Assembly: GCF_001747095.1 (NCBI RefSeq)
Contig: NZ_MDGP01000001.1
Coordinates: 3,393,001 to 3,457,000 of the forward strand
DNA: 64,000 nucleotides
Direction: 5' to 3'
Origin: Roseivirga sp. 4D4
Lineage (GTDB): Bacteria; Bacteroidota; Bacteroidia; Cytophagales; Cyclobacteriaceae
Under the pieces are notes generated by a model. The model had not been told where the DNA came from. It worked only from the letters and a program-made list of their open reading frames with translations, and searched no databases. Of this stretch, positions 8,742 to 17,755 are shown one piece after another. A program made the position numbers and the translations under genes. Numbering within the stretch: position 1 is the first letter of the stretch; each line of letters starts with the position of its first letter.

Positions 8742-9976
8742 TCTTCTTTGTAGAGCGGCTGCATTTTGCCATAGGTAAGCGATCGCCATAGCCATTCAAA
8801 TGGACCATATTTGAAATAGGTGAGCCAGACACTGGCAAAGGCTATGTTAAAGACCCAAATGGCCAAAACAACCACCAACTGAAAAGACCGATCGAGATCT
8901 CCGAAAAGGGCAAGTCCATGGCCATAGAATAAAAAGCCACAAATAATCGATTGTATCAAGTAAGTGCTCAAAGCCATCCTGCCTACGCTGGCTAAGCGTT
9001 TGGCAATAAAGCTGCGGGTAGAGTTCTTCGTCACAAGCATCACAACACCAATATATCCCAGGGCAACTAAAACAGAGCCCCAATAATTGAATTGGGAGAA
9101 GAAAAAGAAACTCATTCTGAAATCCCATTCATAATTAAAGTTTAGCATGGTGCCCACAACAACCAGCGGAAGCCCTAATCCCAAGCCATAACCGATCATT
9201 TTGCTATAGTACTTGGTGCTTTGCTTTCCCTTGAATACACGTCTCTTGTAAAGGGCCATACCGATCAGCATCAGTCCGGCTACCTTCCAAAAAGTCTCGA
9301 AAATGAAAACAGTGGTTTGCATTTTAAAAGCTTGTGGCGCACGATAAAGAATTTGACGCTCCCAGGTACCCCGTGAATACTCTATTTCTTCGGCAATCGT
9401 ACTGGGCTCTGGCATCCAGGTTTCTGTTCGGGCAGCCTCATACTCGCCAGGCTCCCACAATGGAGTAGTATAGCCTATGATGAGGCTAATGGCTGAGCCT
9501 ATGATCAACAGAATGACACCCGCTTTCATCTGAACCCCTGATTTCTTGCTGCGAAACATAAACATGAAAAAGGCACAAATGGCATATACGAATAAGATGT
9601 CACCATACCAGATAAGGTAGGCATGTATCAAGCCGAAAATGGCTAAAAAGACAAAGCGCCTGTTTTGCAGGTCAGTGGAACGCATATGTTCTTTTCTCGC
9701 CTTTTGAGAAAGCATAACAATGCTGGCACCGAACATCATGGAGAATATGGCCATGAACTTTTGGTCAGCAAATACATGACTCATCAACCAAACCCAAAGA
9801 TCATTGCCCGATAAATTCTCATAAGCAGTGGGGTTGCTATAAGCCACAGAAGGCATGGCAAAGCTCTGAATATTCATGACCAGAATGCCTAATACGGCCA
9901 CGCCTCTCAATATATCCATTGAGACGATCCGAGCATTGGGATCGACAGGGTTTAGAATGTACGTAGCTTTGGTCAC
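8738..9976 (-). CDS. DUF418 (YeiB-like) multi-pass membrane protein
   Basis: Protein of 412 residues with about ten hydrophobic segments. The N-terminal stretch RIVSMDILRGVAVLGIL is the typical opening of the YeiB/DUF418 family, related to acyltransferase-like membrane proteins, and the C-terminal region with GRMALSTYLIQSI and a final GPFEWLWR matches the DUF418 domain. The family's biochemical role is not known; transport or acyl modification has been suggested. The gene stands alone, convergent with glycosylasparaginase and divergent from nothing obvious, so context gives no further clue. Confidence 0.87.
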   Translation of the reverse strand: MTKATYILNPVDPNARIVSMDILRGVAVLGILVMNIQSFAMPSVAYSNPTAYENLSGNDLWVWLMSHVFADQKFMAIFSMMFGASIVMLSQKARKEHMRSTDLQNRRFVFLAIFGLIHAYLIWYGDILFVYAICAFFMFMFRSKKSGVQMKAGVILLIIGSAISLIIGYTTPLWEPGEYEAARTETWMPEPSTIAEEIEYSRGTWERQILYRAPQAFKMQTTVFIFETFWKVAGLMLIGMALYKRRVFKGKQSTKYYSKMIGYGLGLGLPLVVVGTMLNFNYEWDFRMSFFFFSQFNYWGSVLVALGYIGVVMLVTKNSTRSFIAKRLASVGRMALSTYLIQSIICGFLFYGHGLALFGDLDRSFQLVVVLAIWVFNIAFASVWLTYFKYGPFEWLWRSLTYGKMQPLYKED

Positions 9977-10016
9977 TAAGCTGGAAAATTATGCAATCTG
10001 GGGGAATATAAAAACT

Positions 10017-10352
10017 TCAATAGACCCTGACATAGACACCGTCCGCCTCAATCTCAAGCGGAAATGTCTTGAGGTCTTGACAAAGCCTATTCGCTTCCTG
10101 CCCTGTTTTCAAGTTAAACCGATAGAAATGCAAGGGACAAATGATTTCTTCGAAGGCATTGAGGCTACCCTCAGATAAGGGTTGTTTTTGGTGAGGGCAT
10201 AAGGCTTCAAAAGCGAAAAACTCACCTTTTGTCTTTGCCAAACACACTTTTTGTTCCCCGACTCTTAAAACCCTTATGGCTTTTTCCACGAATACTTGTT
10301 CCATAGCCGACTGACTATTGAATATTTTGACACGTCTATACGCTGAACCCAT
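10017..10352 (-). CDS. Rieske [2Fe-2S] domain protein
   Basis: Small soluble electron-transfer or regulatory protein with a complete Rieske cluster site: CPH, 17 residues, then CPLH, giving the two Cys and two His ligands. There is no signal peptide or membrane anchor, so it resembles NirD-type or dioxygenase-type Rieske ferredoxins, not the bc1 subunit. The start at 10352 gives MGSAYRRVKIF, which matches the usual beginning of such proteins (aromatic, then KIF); 10358, 10370 and 10304 are alternatives. It is divergent from the TonB receptor at 10417 and has no oxygenase gene next to it, so its partner is unknown. Confidence 0.85.
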   Translation of the reverse strand: MGSAYRRVKIFNSQSAMEQVFVEKAIRVLRVGEQKVCLAKTKGEFFAFEALCPHQKQPLSEGSLNAFEEIICPLHFYRFNLKTGQEANRLCQDLKTFPLEIEADGVYVRVY

Positions 10353-10416
10353 TGCCATTAATATAATCAAGAACTTTGTTTAGCCCCCGAATCACCGATA
10401 TTAGTGCCCGAATTTT

Positions 10417-12687
10417 ATGCGCGACCCCTTGAAAAACCTTCGCTTACTCCTCCTTCTTGTTTTATGCGCTAGTATTCCGACTCTCATAAATGGTCAGGAA
10501 GTCCGGGTTAAGAATGAATCTTTTGAACCGCTGGAAGGCGCAAATTTATTGCTGCTAGATGATTCAGTCGGTTACGTATCCGACCCGAATGGAAGGTTTG
10601 ACCTTCAGGTTGCTGAACCTAAATTGGCCTGGGTCTCTTTTGTCGGTTATGAAGGACAAGCTGTGACTATAAGACCTGATCAAGACCTGATTATTATCCT
10701 TCGTACCTCAAATAGAGTCTTGAGTGAGGCGATTGTGGAGGGCTTTACTGGTAAACAGTCCTTAAGCCGTCAGGCAGGGGCCATTTCCGCAATAACTCCG
10801 GGAACTCTGAGTCGCTTCGATGAGTCTAGCTTGGTCAATGCGGTGAATACCGTACCGGGTATCCGGTTTGAGCAAAGAGCTGGGGGAAGCTATCGGGTAT
10901 CCATAAGGGGTAGCTCAATTCGCTCGCCTTTTGGGGTTAGAAATGTGAAAGTCTATTGGAACGGAATCCCTTTTACAGAGCCCGGAGGAAATACTTTTCT
11001 CAATCTTTTGGACCTCAACAATACGGCAAAGCTGGAAATTATGAAAGGGCCTTCGGCCAGTGCCTTTGGAGCTGGAAATGGAGGGGTCATAAAGATTCAA
11101 AGCACTGATTTGTCAACACTGTCGAATGCTTCACTTTTGAGCGCGTCATTTGGATCGTTTGGGGCACAGAAGTTTAGTGGTAGCCATAATGTGCTGAACG
11201 AAAACAGCAGCTTGACCTTGAAATGGTCGAACCAGCAATCAGATGGTTACAGAGAACATAATGCATTGGATAGAACTACCGTTGAACTCGATGGACTGTT
11301 TTTCCCTAGCGAGAAAAGAACCATTACCGCCTCCATTTTATATTCAGATCTCTTTTATGAAATTCCTGGAGGTCTAAACCCAGATCAGCGTGCCGAAAAC
11401 CCTCGTCAGTCCAGACCTCGAAGCATTGAGCGTAACGCTTCAATCGCCAATGAGTTCTTTCTCTTTACGGTTGGCCAAGAGTATCAGATCCACGAAAACT
11501 GGTCTAACCAGACCAACCTGGGTTTAAGCACGAGTGATTTTGAAAACCCCTTTATCCTAGACTATAAATCAGATAATCAGCAGGTGTTTAGCTTGAGGTC
11601 CGAGTTCGAGAATAAGCTCAGCATGGGAGGCAAGCCCCTCAACCTATCTTATGGTATCGAATATCAAAAGTCATTCTTTGATGGTAAGAACTTCGGGAAC
11701 ATAGGTGGTGAGGCCGATACGATCCGCTTTGCGGATGAGGTTGAAATTGACCAGCGATTGTTTTTCGCGAACCTGGATTACCAGCTGAGCGATAAGACAA
11801 GCTTGACCTTTGGCCTAAGCCAGAATGCCTTGGAGTATGACATCAACCGAACCATTGACAGAATCAACAATGCACCACAGCGATTTGTAAAGGAATTTGA
11901 TGGCGTTTGGTCTCCAAGGCTGGCCATTTCTCAACAAGTGGGCTCCAATTATTCCATCCACTTTAGTGTAATGAAGGGGTTTTCACCGCCTACTACCACA
12001 GAGGTAAGAACTAATGAAGGCAGTATCAACCTTGGTCTGCAAGCTGAAACAGGAACCAATTACGAACTGAACTTTCGTGGTTCCGCGGCCCAAAAGAGGC
12101 TTTCTTTCGACTTGGCCCTATTCTACTTTCAGCTAAGTGATGCCATTACCACTTTCACAGATGGTCAGGGAGTGGTCTTATTTAGAAATGCCGGGGAAAC
12201 GAGTCAAAAAGGGCTGGAGCTATCAACCAGAATGGACTGGCTGAGCTCACCAACTGGTGTTATCCAAGGCCTCAGTACTTCTCTTGCTTATACCTACCAT
12301 GATTTTCAATTCGAAGACTATATTGATGATGGTGACGACTTTTCAGGTATGGCGCTGCCCGGTACAGCACCCCATGTGTTGAACATTCAAACGGACCTAA
12401 TGCTGAAGGGAGGAGCCTATTTGAACTTGACCTATCACTATTCAGACCCGATTCCTTTAAATGATGCGAATACCTTCTTTTCCCGAGCTTATAATTTGGT
12501 GAACCTGAGAGCCGGTTATAAGGGTAGCTTATTTAACCTGCCCATTGAACTCTATGGTGGAGTGGACAACCTATTTGATGTTTCTTACAGCTTAGGAAAT
12601 GATTTGAATGCCTTTGGTAGAAGATATTTTCAACCTGCCGCAACAATTAACTATTACTTTGGATTAAAAGTAAAACTCGATCACTGA
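10417..12687 (+). CDS. TonB-dependent receptor with carboxypeptidase-like N-terminal domain
   Basis: Outer membrane receptor of 756 residues. A signal peptide ends near INGQ; a carboxypeptidase-regulatory-like beta-sandwich follows (residues about 25-105), then the plug domain (about 115-225, with VNTVPGIRFEQR and VSIRGSSIR) and a 22-strand-type barrel ending in an aromatic-rich C-terminus. The overall size is typical of siderophore or vitamin receptors, and smaller than SusC proteins; no SusD partner is present. The nitroreductase gene starts one base after its stop, so the two are probably cotranscribed. The ligand cannot be told from sequence. Confidence 0.92.
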   Translation: MRDPLKNLRLLLLLVLCASIPTLINGQEVRVKNESFEPLEGANLLLLDDSVGYVSDPNGRFDLQVAEPKLAWVSFVGYEGQAVTIRPDQDLIIILRTSNRVLSEAIVEGFTGKQSLSRQAGAISAITPGTLSRFDESSLVNAVNTVPGIRFEQRAGGSYRVSIRGSSIRSPFGVRNVKVYWNGIPFTEPGGNTFLNLLDLNNTAKLEIMKGPSASAFGAGNGGVIKIQSTDLSTLSNASLLSASFGSFGAQKFSGSHNVLNENSSLTLKWSNQQSDGYREHNALDRTTVELDGLFFPSEKRTITASILYSDLFYEIPGGLNPDQRAENPRQSRPRSIERNASIANEFFLFTVGQEYQIHENWSNQTNLGLSTSDFENPFILDYKSDNQQVFSLRSEFENKLSMGGKPLNLSYGIEYQKSFFDGKNFGNIGGEADTIRFADEVEIDQRLFFANLDYQLSDKTSLTFGLSQNALEYDINRTIDRINNAPQRFVKEFDGVWSPRLAISQQVGSNYSIHFSVMKGFSPPTTTEVRTNEGSINLGLQAETGTNYELNFRGSAAQKRLSFDLALFYFQLSDAITTFTDGQGVVLFRNAGETSQKGLELSTRMDWLSSPTGVIQGLSTSLAYTYHDFQFEDYIDDGDDFSGMALPGTAPHVLNIQTDLMLKGGAYLNLTYHYSDPIPLNDANTFFSRAYNLVNLRAGYKGSLFNLPIELYGGVDNLFDVSYSLGNDLNAFGRRYFQPAATINYYFGLKVKLDH

Positions 12688-12688
12688 T

Positions 12689-13282
12689 ATGCCTGATTTG
12701 AACCCAGACCTTGTCAATCAACTCCTCAGAGAAAGGAGATCACTATATCCAGCACAATACACAGGCGAACCTGTAGATGATGCCATCATTAAGGAGATGT
12801 TGGAAAATGCCAACTGGGCACCGACACATCGATTGACAGAGCCATGGAGGTTCGTGGTTTTTAGTGGAGAAGGCTTAAAGAAGTTAGCAGGCTTTCAGTC
12901 TGAGCTCTATAAGGAAGTGAGTACCAGAGAAGGGAAATTTGATCAAGGAAAATTCGAGAAATTGGCCACAAAGCCCATGTTGGCTTCGCATATCATAGCC
13001 ATCGGCATGGCCAGAGACCCTAAGGCTTCGGTTCCCGAGCAGGAAGAGCTAGCCTCTGTGGCAATGGCTGTTCAGAATATGTACTTGACCGCTGCGGCCA
13101 ATAACATCGGTTGCTATTGGGGTTCTGGAGGTGTCACCTATTACGAAGAAGCAAAGCCCTTCTTCGGTTTGGGGCCTAATGATAAGTTAATGGGCTTTCT
13201 CTACGTTGGTAATATCAATAAGGAGAAATGGCCCAAGGGCAGACGAAAGTCTATTGACGATAAAGTCACCTGGGTAGGCTAG
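12689..13282 (+). CDS. Nitroreductase-family FMN oxidoreductase
   Basis: Protein of 197 residues with the nitroreductase fold signature: an N-terminal RERRS motif for FMN phosphate binding, then ANWAPTHRLTEPWRF, and a C-terminal glycine-rich YVGNINKE. Members reduce nitro compounds, quinones or flavins with NAD(P)H using FMN as a homodimer. It starts one base after the TonB receptor stop, so it is probably in the same transcript and may act on the imported ligand, for example reductive metal release; that is inference. Its last four bases overlap the convergent methyltransferase gene. Confidence 0.88.
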   Translation: MPDLNPDLVNQLLRERRSLYPAQYTGEPVDDAIIKEMLENANWAPTHRLTEPWRFVVFSGEGLKKLAGFQSELYKEVSTREGKFDQGKFEKLATKPMLASHIIAIGMARDPKASVPEQEELASVAMAVQNMYLTAAANNIGCYWGSGGVTYYEEAKPFFGLGPNDKLMGFLYVGNINKEKWPKGRRKSIDDKVTWVG

Positions 13283-13974
13283 AAGATCAATTGCCAGCGA
13301 AAGGCCCACATCCACTTCAGGGAGAATGCGTTGATTTCTGCCGAAGCCATAATCTTTTCCAATTCGTTTTTCCGAAATGCCCTGCGTACCGAAAGTGGGG
13401 CATCGTATTGAACCATAGGTGATTTTGAAAATAGTTGTGTGAGCAACTTAATGGAGTGATAGGCAAACCAATGTCGATGTAAATCATTGATCACTACACC
13501 AATCTTTGCCTGTGTTTTGAACTGATGGAAAATGGATATCAGTTGATCATCCTTAAAATGGTGCGTAAAAAGTGTGCAAATGACGATATCGAAACGATTG
13601 GCCTTAAAATCATCGGAAAAGATGTCTTCAGTGTAAAATGAAATTTCGGGGTAGTCGATACAGTTCTTACGGGCATAATCGATAATGTTAGGGTTCGCAT
13701 CATAACCTTTCAGTTCGACTTTGTAGCCCTTTTTCCTGGCCCACTTGGCTACGAGAATCATGATGTCTCCCCCGCCACAGCCAAGGTCCGCAATAACGAT
13801 CGGCTTAGTGGCTGTGTGATTTTTGAGGAGCTTCTGCAGGCCATTGATGGTCACCTGGTTTCCCCCCAATAAACGATTGATGGTTTCGAGTTCTCTCAGG
13901 GTTTGGTCAATGATTTCTCCCCCAGAATCCAGATCATCCATTAACTCTTCTTCGTAAGCCCTTTTCTCAAACAT
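13279..13974 (-). CDS. Class I SAM-dependent methyltransferase, type III PKS locus
   Basis: Methyltransferase of 231 residues with the SAM-binding motif I ADLGCGGGDIM near residue 80, an acidic residue at the end of strand 2 (GYDANP), and FDIVICTLFTHHF as motif IV/post-motif. The fold belongs to the small-molecule class I group (UbiE-like). The polyketide synthase lies upstream on the same strand, so this enzyme probably methylates an oxygen of its product, as SrsB does in the Streptomyces srs operon. The intervening gene at 14025 runs the opposite way. It overlaps the nitroreductase stop by 4 bases. Substrate is inferred from context only. Confidence 0.85.
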   Translation of the reverse strand: MFEKRAYEEELMDDLDSGGEIIDQTLRELETINRLLGGNQVTINGLQKLLKNHTATKPIVIADLGCGGGDIMILVAKWARKKGYKVELKGYDANPNIIDYARKNCIDYPEISFYTEDIFSDDFKANRFDIVICTLFTHHFKDDQLISIFHQFKTQAKIGVVINDLHRHWFAYHSIKLLTQLFSKSPMVQYDAPLSVRRAFRKNELEKIMASAEINAFSLKWMWAFRWQLIF

Positions 13975-14024
13975 GCGCTAAACCAATCTGTTATTATTAA
14001 ACATAATCATTAAATTAAAGGATA

Positions 14025-14483
14025 ATGCGCGTTGCCAGACTATTCTTTTCACTCTTCATGCTGGGTACTTTGGCAGGCACTGCACTTGCGCAAGAAGCAT
14101 CTTTGAATGAAAGGGCGCAGACTCACATTTTAAAAGTCATGCGCGAATACAAAAACCCCTTGGCTTACTACCCATTAAGAAAGGACATTTTCCTTCCAAC
14201 TGAAGAAGAGGTCATGAAGACTGAGCTGAGGCATAGCTACCCAGATAACTCGATCGTTGTTGGACCCTTTATTTTTATGAAACCTGGTGCTGAAGTAGAT
14301 AGGGAGCCTTTTGTAGATGCCTCTGGAAACCCAATGTTTCGGGATTTCTTTGGTCGAAAGAAACCAGCCTCGCTTAGTGGTGATTCCTCTTTCTTCTTAG
14401 GCAAGCAAAAGCGTCTGTTGAGCGCTCACCCCAACCTAGGAAAGTTTTTGCTTTATAACGAAGGCTTTTTGAAGCTTAAATAA
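14025..14483 (+). CDS. Secreted protein of unknown function within the PKS locus
   Basis: Protein of 152 residues with a clear signal peptide (MRVARLFFSLF up to ALAQ). The mature part is hydrophilic, without cysteines, membrane helices or a motif I recognise; it contains short FFGRKKPAS- and Lys-rich stretches. It lies between the methyltransferase and polyketide synthase genes on the opposite strand, with 50 bases to the former and an 8-base 3' overlap with the latter. Its place in the locus may be coincidental. No function is proposed. Confidence 0.75.
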   Translation: MRVARLFFSLFMLGTLAGTALAQEASLNERAQTHILKVMREYKNPLAYYPLRKDIFLPTEEEVMKTELRHSYPDNSIVVGPFIFMKPGAEVDREPFVDASGNPMFRDFFGRKKPASLSGDSSFFLGKQKRLLSAHPNLGKFLLYNEGFLKLK

Positions 14484-15579
14484 CTTCTAAAATCATAGAC
14501 TCCACGGTAAGGCCTGGTCCGAAGGCAAGAGAAAGTATCTTATCTCCTTTGTGCTTTGAACTCAGTGTTTCGAAGAGCTTCTTTAACACAAACACCACTG
14601 TGGGAGAAGACATGTTACCATAATTCTTTAATACTTCACGACCAGCCCAGTCCTGGTTCTTATCTAGTCCAAGCTCTTGTTCTATGACTTCCAAAATGCG
14701 TTTCCCACCTGGGTGAAGTGCATAATGATGAATTTCGTCAATGGAGACCTGATCTTTGAGCTGCTGCACAAGGTTCTTTATCCCTTTTTCGATGAGCACC
14801 GGCACATAGGCGCTGAGTTTCATCTCAAAGCCAAAGTCACCAATGTTCCATGCCATTTCTTGCTCGCCTTCTGAGAAGACTTCATTGTAAAAAGTCAAAG
14901 GTTTCAACTGAACTTCGGCACCCAAGCTTGTATCAGCGGAAATCAATAAGGCTGCTGAACCATCACCAAAAATGGCGTTGGAGATTAAGTTATCATCATC
15001 CGTTTTATTTTGGAAATGGAGGGTGCAAAGCTCAGTCGCCACAACCAAAACTTTCGCCTTTGGGTCGGCAGCACAGAAGGCATTCGCGGCTTTTATACCT
15101 ACAAAGGCTGCATAACAACCCATGAAATTGATACAGGTACGTTGGACACTTTTACTTAGTCCAAGGCGATTGACCAAGTCAATATCCAAACCGGGCGCGT
15201 ACATTCCTGTACAGCTGATTGTAATTAAATGGGTGATGTCTTTTGACTCAACAGCAGTTTGAGCCAGGCAATTATTCGAGCTTTCCACTGAAAGCTCAAT
15301 GGCCTCTTTGCGATAATAATCCGACCGTGCTTTGGTAGTTGGAAATGGATCTAGCCCTTCACTCGGTGGATAGAATGCCCTCTCTTCTAATTGGTTGGAG
15401 GCGTAATCAGGAATGGTGGAATAGCGATCTTCAATACCTGAGGCACGATAAAGTGCTCTTAGGCGACCTTGTTCTGCCCCCTTCATGCCATGCGCTTTGG
15501 CCATAAACTCTACGACTTGCGTTTGGGGAATTTTGTGTTTGGGTACGGCAGTGCCGATTGAAAGAATGGAACTAGTCAC
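14476..15579 (-). CDS. Type III polyketide synthase (chalcone synthase-like)
   Basis: Homodimeric ketosynthase of 367 residues that extends an acyl-CoA starter with malonyl-CoA and cyclises the product. All three catalytic residues are present: Cys155 in NFMGCYAAF, His289 in YALHPGGK and Asn322 in NYGNMSSPT. The final GFG-type loop reads AFGPGLTVE. Length matches bacterial type III synthases making alkylpyrones or alkylresorcinols. The start is GTG. With a methyltransferase, a UbiA prenyltransferase and an FAD oxidoreductase as neighbours, the product is probably a methylated, oxidised and perhaps prenylated phenolic lipid. The starter unit cannot be read from sequence. Confidence 0.93.
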   Translation of the reverse strand: MTSSILSIGTAVPKHKIPQTQVVEFMAKAHGMKGAEQGRLRALYRASGIEDRYSTIPDYASNQLEERAFYPPSEGLDPFPTTKARSDYYRKEAIELSVESSNNCLAQTAVESKDITHLITISCTGMYAPGLDIDLVNRLGLSKSVQRTCINFMGCYAAFVGIKAANAFCAADPKAKVLVVATELCTLHFQNKTDDDNLISNAIFGDGSAALLISADTSLGAEVQLKPLTFYNEVFSEGEQEMAWNIGDFGFEMKLSAYVPVLIEKGIKNLVQQLKDQVSIDEIHHYALHPGGKRILEVIEQELGLDKNQDWAGREVLKNYGNMSSPTVVFVLKKLFETLSSKHKGDKILSLAFGPGLTVESMILEVI

Positions 15580-15629
15580 GTCCTATATTAGTGGTTTTTA
15601 AGCTAAATTGTTTGCCGAAAGATCGGATT

Positions 15630-16535
15630 ATGTTTAAAAGATCAAACTGGCTGCACTTACGCATCCATTTCTCCTATTTTCTGCTGCCCATTTACCTCTT
15701 TGCACTCTCTATTAGTCCCAACTTGAGTGAGGCTGGCCTCTTGGGGCTGTTTGTAATTCTTCACCTCTTCATTTACCCTGCGAGCAATGCCTATAATAGC
15801 TTCTATGATAAGGACGAGAAGAGTATTGGTGGCCTGAAAAATCCTCCTCCGGTAGATAAAGGACTCTATTGGCTCGCACAGCTATTCGACTTGATCGGTC
15901 TGTTGATCGCCTTCATCTATTTTCCCAAGAATTATACGCTGCTGGCTATGTTGCTAGCTTACATTTTGGCATCCAGAGCTTATAGTAATCCTGCCATACG
16001 GCTTAAAAAATATCCCATTACCAGTTGGCTGATCGCGGGGTTCTTTCAAGGCGCATGGGTAGTATGGTTGGTTTACATTGGCTTGAATGATTTTCCATTT
16101 GCCAATATCCTGAAACCTCACGTGCTGATACCGGGCCTTTTGGCTTCTGCTATCCTTTGGGGTTCGTATCCGATGACCCAAATCTATCAGCACGAGGAGG
16201 ACGCCAAGCGAGGAGATATTACGCTATCGATAAAACTAGGCATCAAAGGCACCTTCATGTTTACAGGCGTGTTTTTCGGTCTGGCCAGTTTGGGTTATGT
16301 GTTGTACTTCAATGAATATTTCAATCTAAACTATGGCCTGGTTTTCCTGGCGGCCATGTCGCCTGTGATCATTTTCTTTGGCAAGTGGTTTTTCAAAACT
16401 CTCAAGGATGAATCGAATGCCGACTATACCAATACCATGCGGCTCAACTGGATTTCGGCTACTTGTTTGGGTGGGTTTTTCCTTTACCTATTCTTGCACT
16501 CAACGAATATTCTATCGGTAGTTGGAGTTTATTAA
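15630..16535 (+). CDS. UbiA-family prenyltransferase
   Basis: Integral membrane enzyme with about eight or nine helices that transfers a prenyl group from a diphosphate to an aromatic or similar acceptor. The first Asp-rich motif is NAYNSFYDKDEKSIGG near residues 53-68, a variant of NDxxDxxxD, and the second is HEEDAKRGD. The start at 15630 (MFKRSNWLHL) was preferred to 15591 because the extra 13 residues include no helix and lie close to the divergent synthase start. Its stop overlaps the convergent FAD oxidoreductase by 4 bases. In this locus the likely acceptor is the polyketide product; quinone or chlorophyll-type roles are less likely given the neighbours. Confidence 0.88.
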   Translation: MFKRSNWLHLRIHFSYFLLPIYLFALSISPNLSEAGLLGLFVILHLFIYPASNAYNSFYDKDEKSIGGLKNPPPVDKGLYWLAQLFDLIGLLIAFIYFPKNYTLLAMLLAYILASRAYSNPAIRLKKYPITSWLIAGFFQGAWVVWLVYIGLNDFPFANILKPHVLIPGLLASAILWGSYPMTQIYQHEEDAKRGDITLSIKLGIKGTFMFTGVFFGLASLGYVLYFNEYFNLNYGLVFLAAMSPVIIFFGKWFFKTLKDESNADYTNTMRLNWISATCLGGFFLYLFLHSTNILSVVGVY

Positions 16536-17644
16536 AAAGGCTGCCCATGGGTATTCTTCATAATTTGATAAGCCAGGAATGAAGAGTTTTTCATCAGCGT
16601 CACCGCGATTTCAGAAGTAATGGCCGACCCGAAAAGAGATTGTGTCCTTCGTCCTACCCTCAGTCGCTTTTTGAAGGTACCGTTCCAGGCGGCTTCATAG
16701 GCTTGTTCCAAAGCTTCTCGCTTTAGTTCACCTTTTTTGTAGTGCTTCTCAATGCAGTCGACAAGGATTTTGGCAGAGTGAATGGCCATGGCCATACCAT
16801 TGCCGCATAAAGGGGTAATCAACCCTGCGGAGTCGCCAGTCATTAAGATATGATCTTCCACGGCAGTCTTTGGAGCAAAAGAAAATTCGTTGATGACCTC
16901 CGGCTTTTCGAAGAGGAACTCAGCATTGTCAAATATGTTCTTAAGGAATGGGTTTCGTTTTACCTCGGCTGCCTCCATGGCCTCTATAGAGCCATACTTT
17001 CTTAGTGCGTCCCTGCTTCCGAGATAGCAGAGGTTGTACTTGTCATCTTCTATAGCGCTAATGCCGCAATAGCCACTGGGAAAGTTATGCAGCGCAACTT
17101 TGTCTTTAGGGTAGTCTGTTTTGATATGGTACTTCACCCCAATATAGGGAGCTCTCTTTTGGGTAAAATGCCTTTCAAGTTTCTTGTCTAAAACGCTTTT
17201 TTTACCATAAGCACCGATGACGAGTTCACTTTCGAATTGCTCATTAGCCGTGCTTATGTTGAAGCGATCGGCATGAAAGTTTACATCCAAAATAGAAGTC
17301 TTGGTTACAACATTGACTCCCTCTTTAAGAGCAATTTGAGAGAGAAAATTATCTAGAACATATCGACTGATCCCAAAACCCCCAAGGTCGAGTGGCAATT
17401 CAAAGCTTCTTCCCTTCACGGAGGTGAATTCAAATTTTTGGATTTCCGAAGGATTGTAACTGTCGGGAAAGAGACCGTTTCGTTGGAGAAAAGGCTTTAC
17501 TTCGTCAGAAATATATTCCCCGCACACTCTATGGAATGGATACTGTTTTTTCTCATATAGGCTGACATTGTAGCCTTTACGCTGCAAAAGAATACTGCTG
17601 ACGAGCCCAGCTAAACCACCACCAATGACTGTAATTTCCTTCAA
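16532..17644 (-). CDS. FAD-dependent oxidoreductase, geranylgeranyl reductase/hydroxylase-like
   Basis: Flavoprotein of 370 residues. The N-terminus VIGGGLAGLVSS is the dinucleotide-binding GxGxxG site, followed by an acidic YEKK, a FHRVCGEYIS motif typical of the geranylgeranyl reductase-like group, and the second FAD motif MTGDSAGLITPLCGNGM near residue 275. Enzymes of this group hydroxylate aromatic rings or reduce prenyl chains. It is first in the minus-strand series oxidoreductase, synthase, methyltransferase, matching the gene content of Streptomyces srsC, srsA and srsB. Ring hydroxylation to a quinone precursor is the likely role; reduction of a prenyl tail is the main alternative. Confidence 0.88.
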   Translation of the reverse strand: MKEITVIGGGLAGLVSSILLQRKGYNVSLYEKKQYPFHRVCGEYISDEVKPFLQRNGLFPDSYNPSEIQKFEFTSVKGRSFELPLDLGGFGISRYVLDNFLSQIALKEGVNVVTKTSILDVNFHADRFNISTANEQFESELVIGAYGKKSVLDKKLERHFTQKRAPYIGVKYHIKTDYPKDKVALHNFPSGYCGISAIEDDKYNLCYLGSRDALRKYGSIEAMEAAEVKRNPFLKNIFDNAEFLFEKPEVINEFSFAPKTAVEDHILMTGDSAGLITPLCGNGMAMAIHSAKILVDCIEKHYKKGELKREALEQAYEAAWNGTFKKRLRVGRRTQSLFGSAITSEIAVTLMKNSSFLAYQIMKNTHGQPF

Positions 17645-17755
17645 GATATCCCTTAAGACAGATCAATAACCACTCAAATAAAATGGAACAGACGCATTAT
17701 AATTTGAATTAAGTTTATATTTCAACAAGAACCAGAATTTCTAAAATACAATCCA

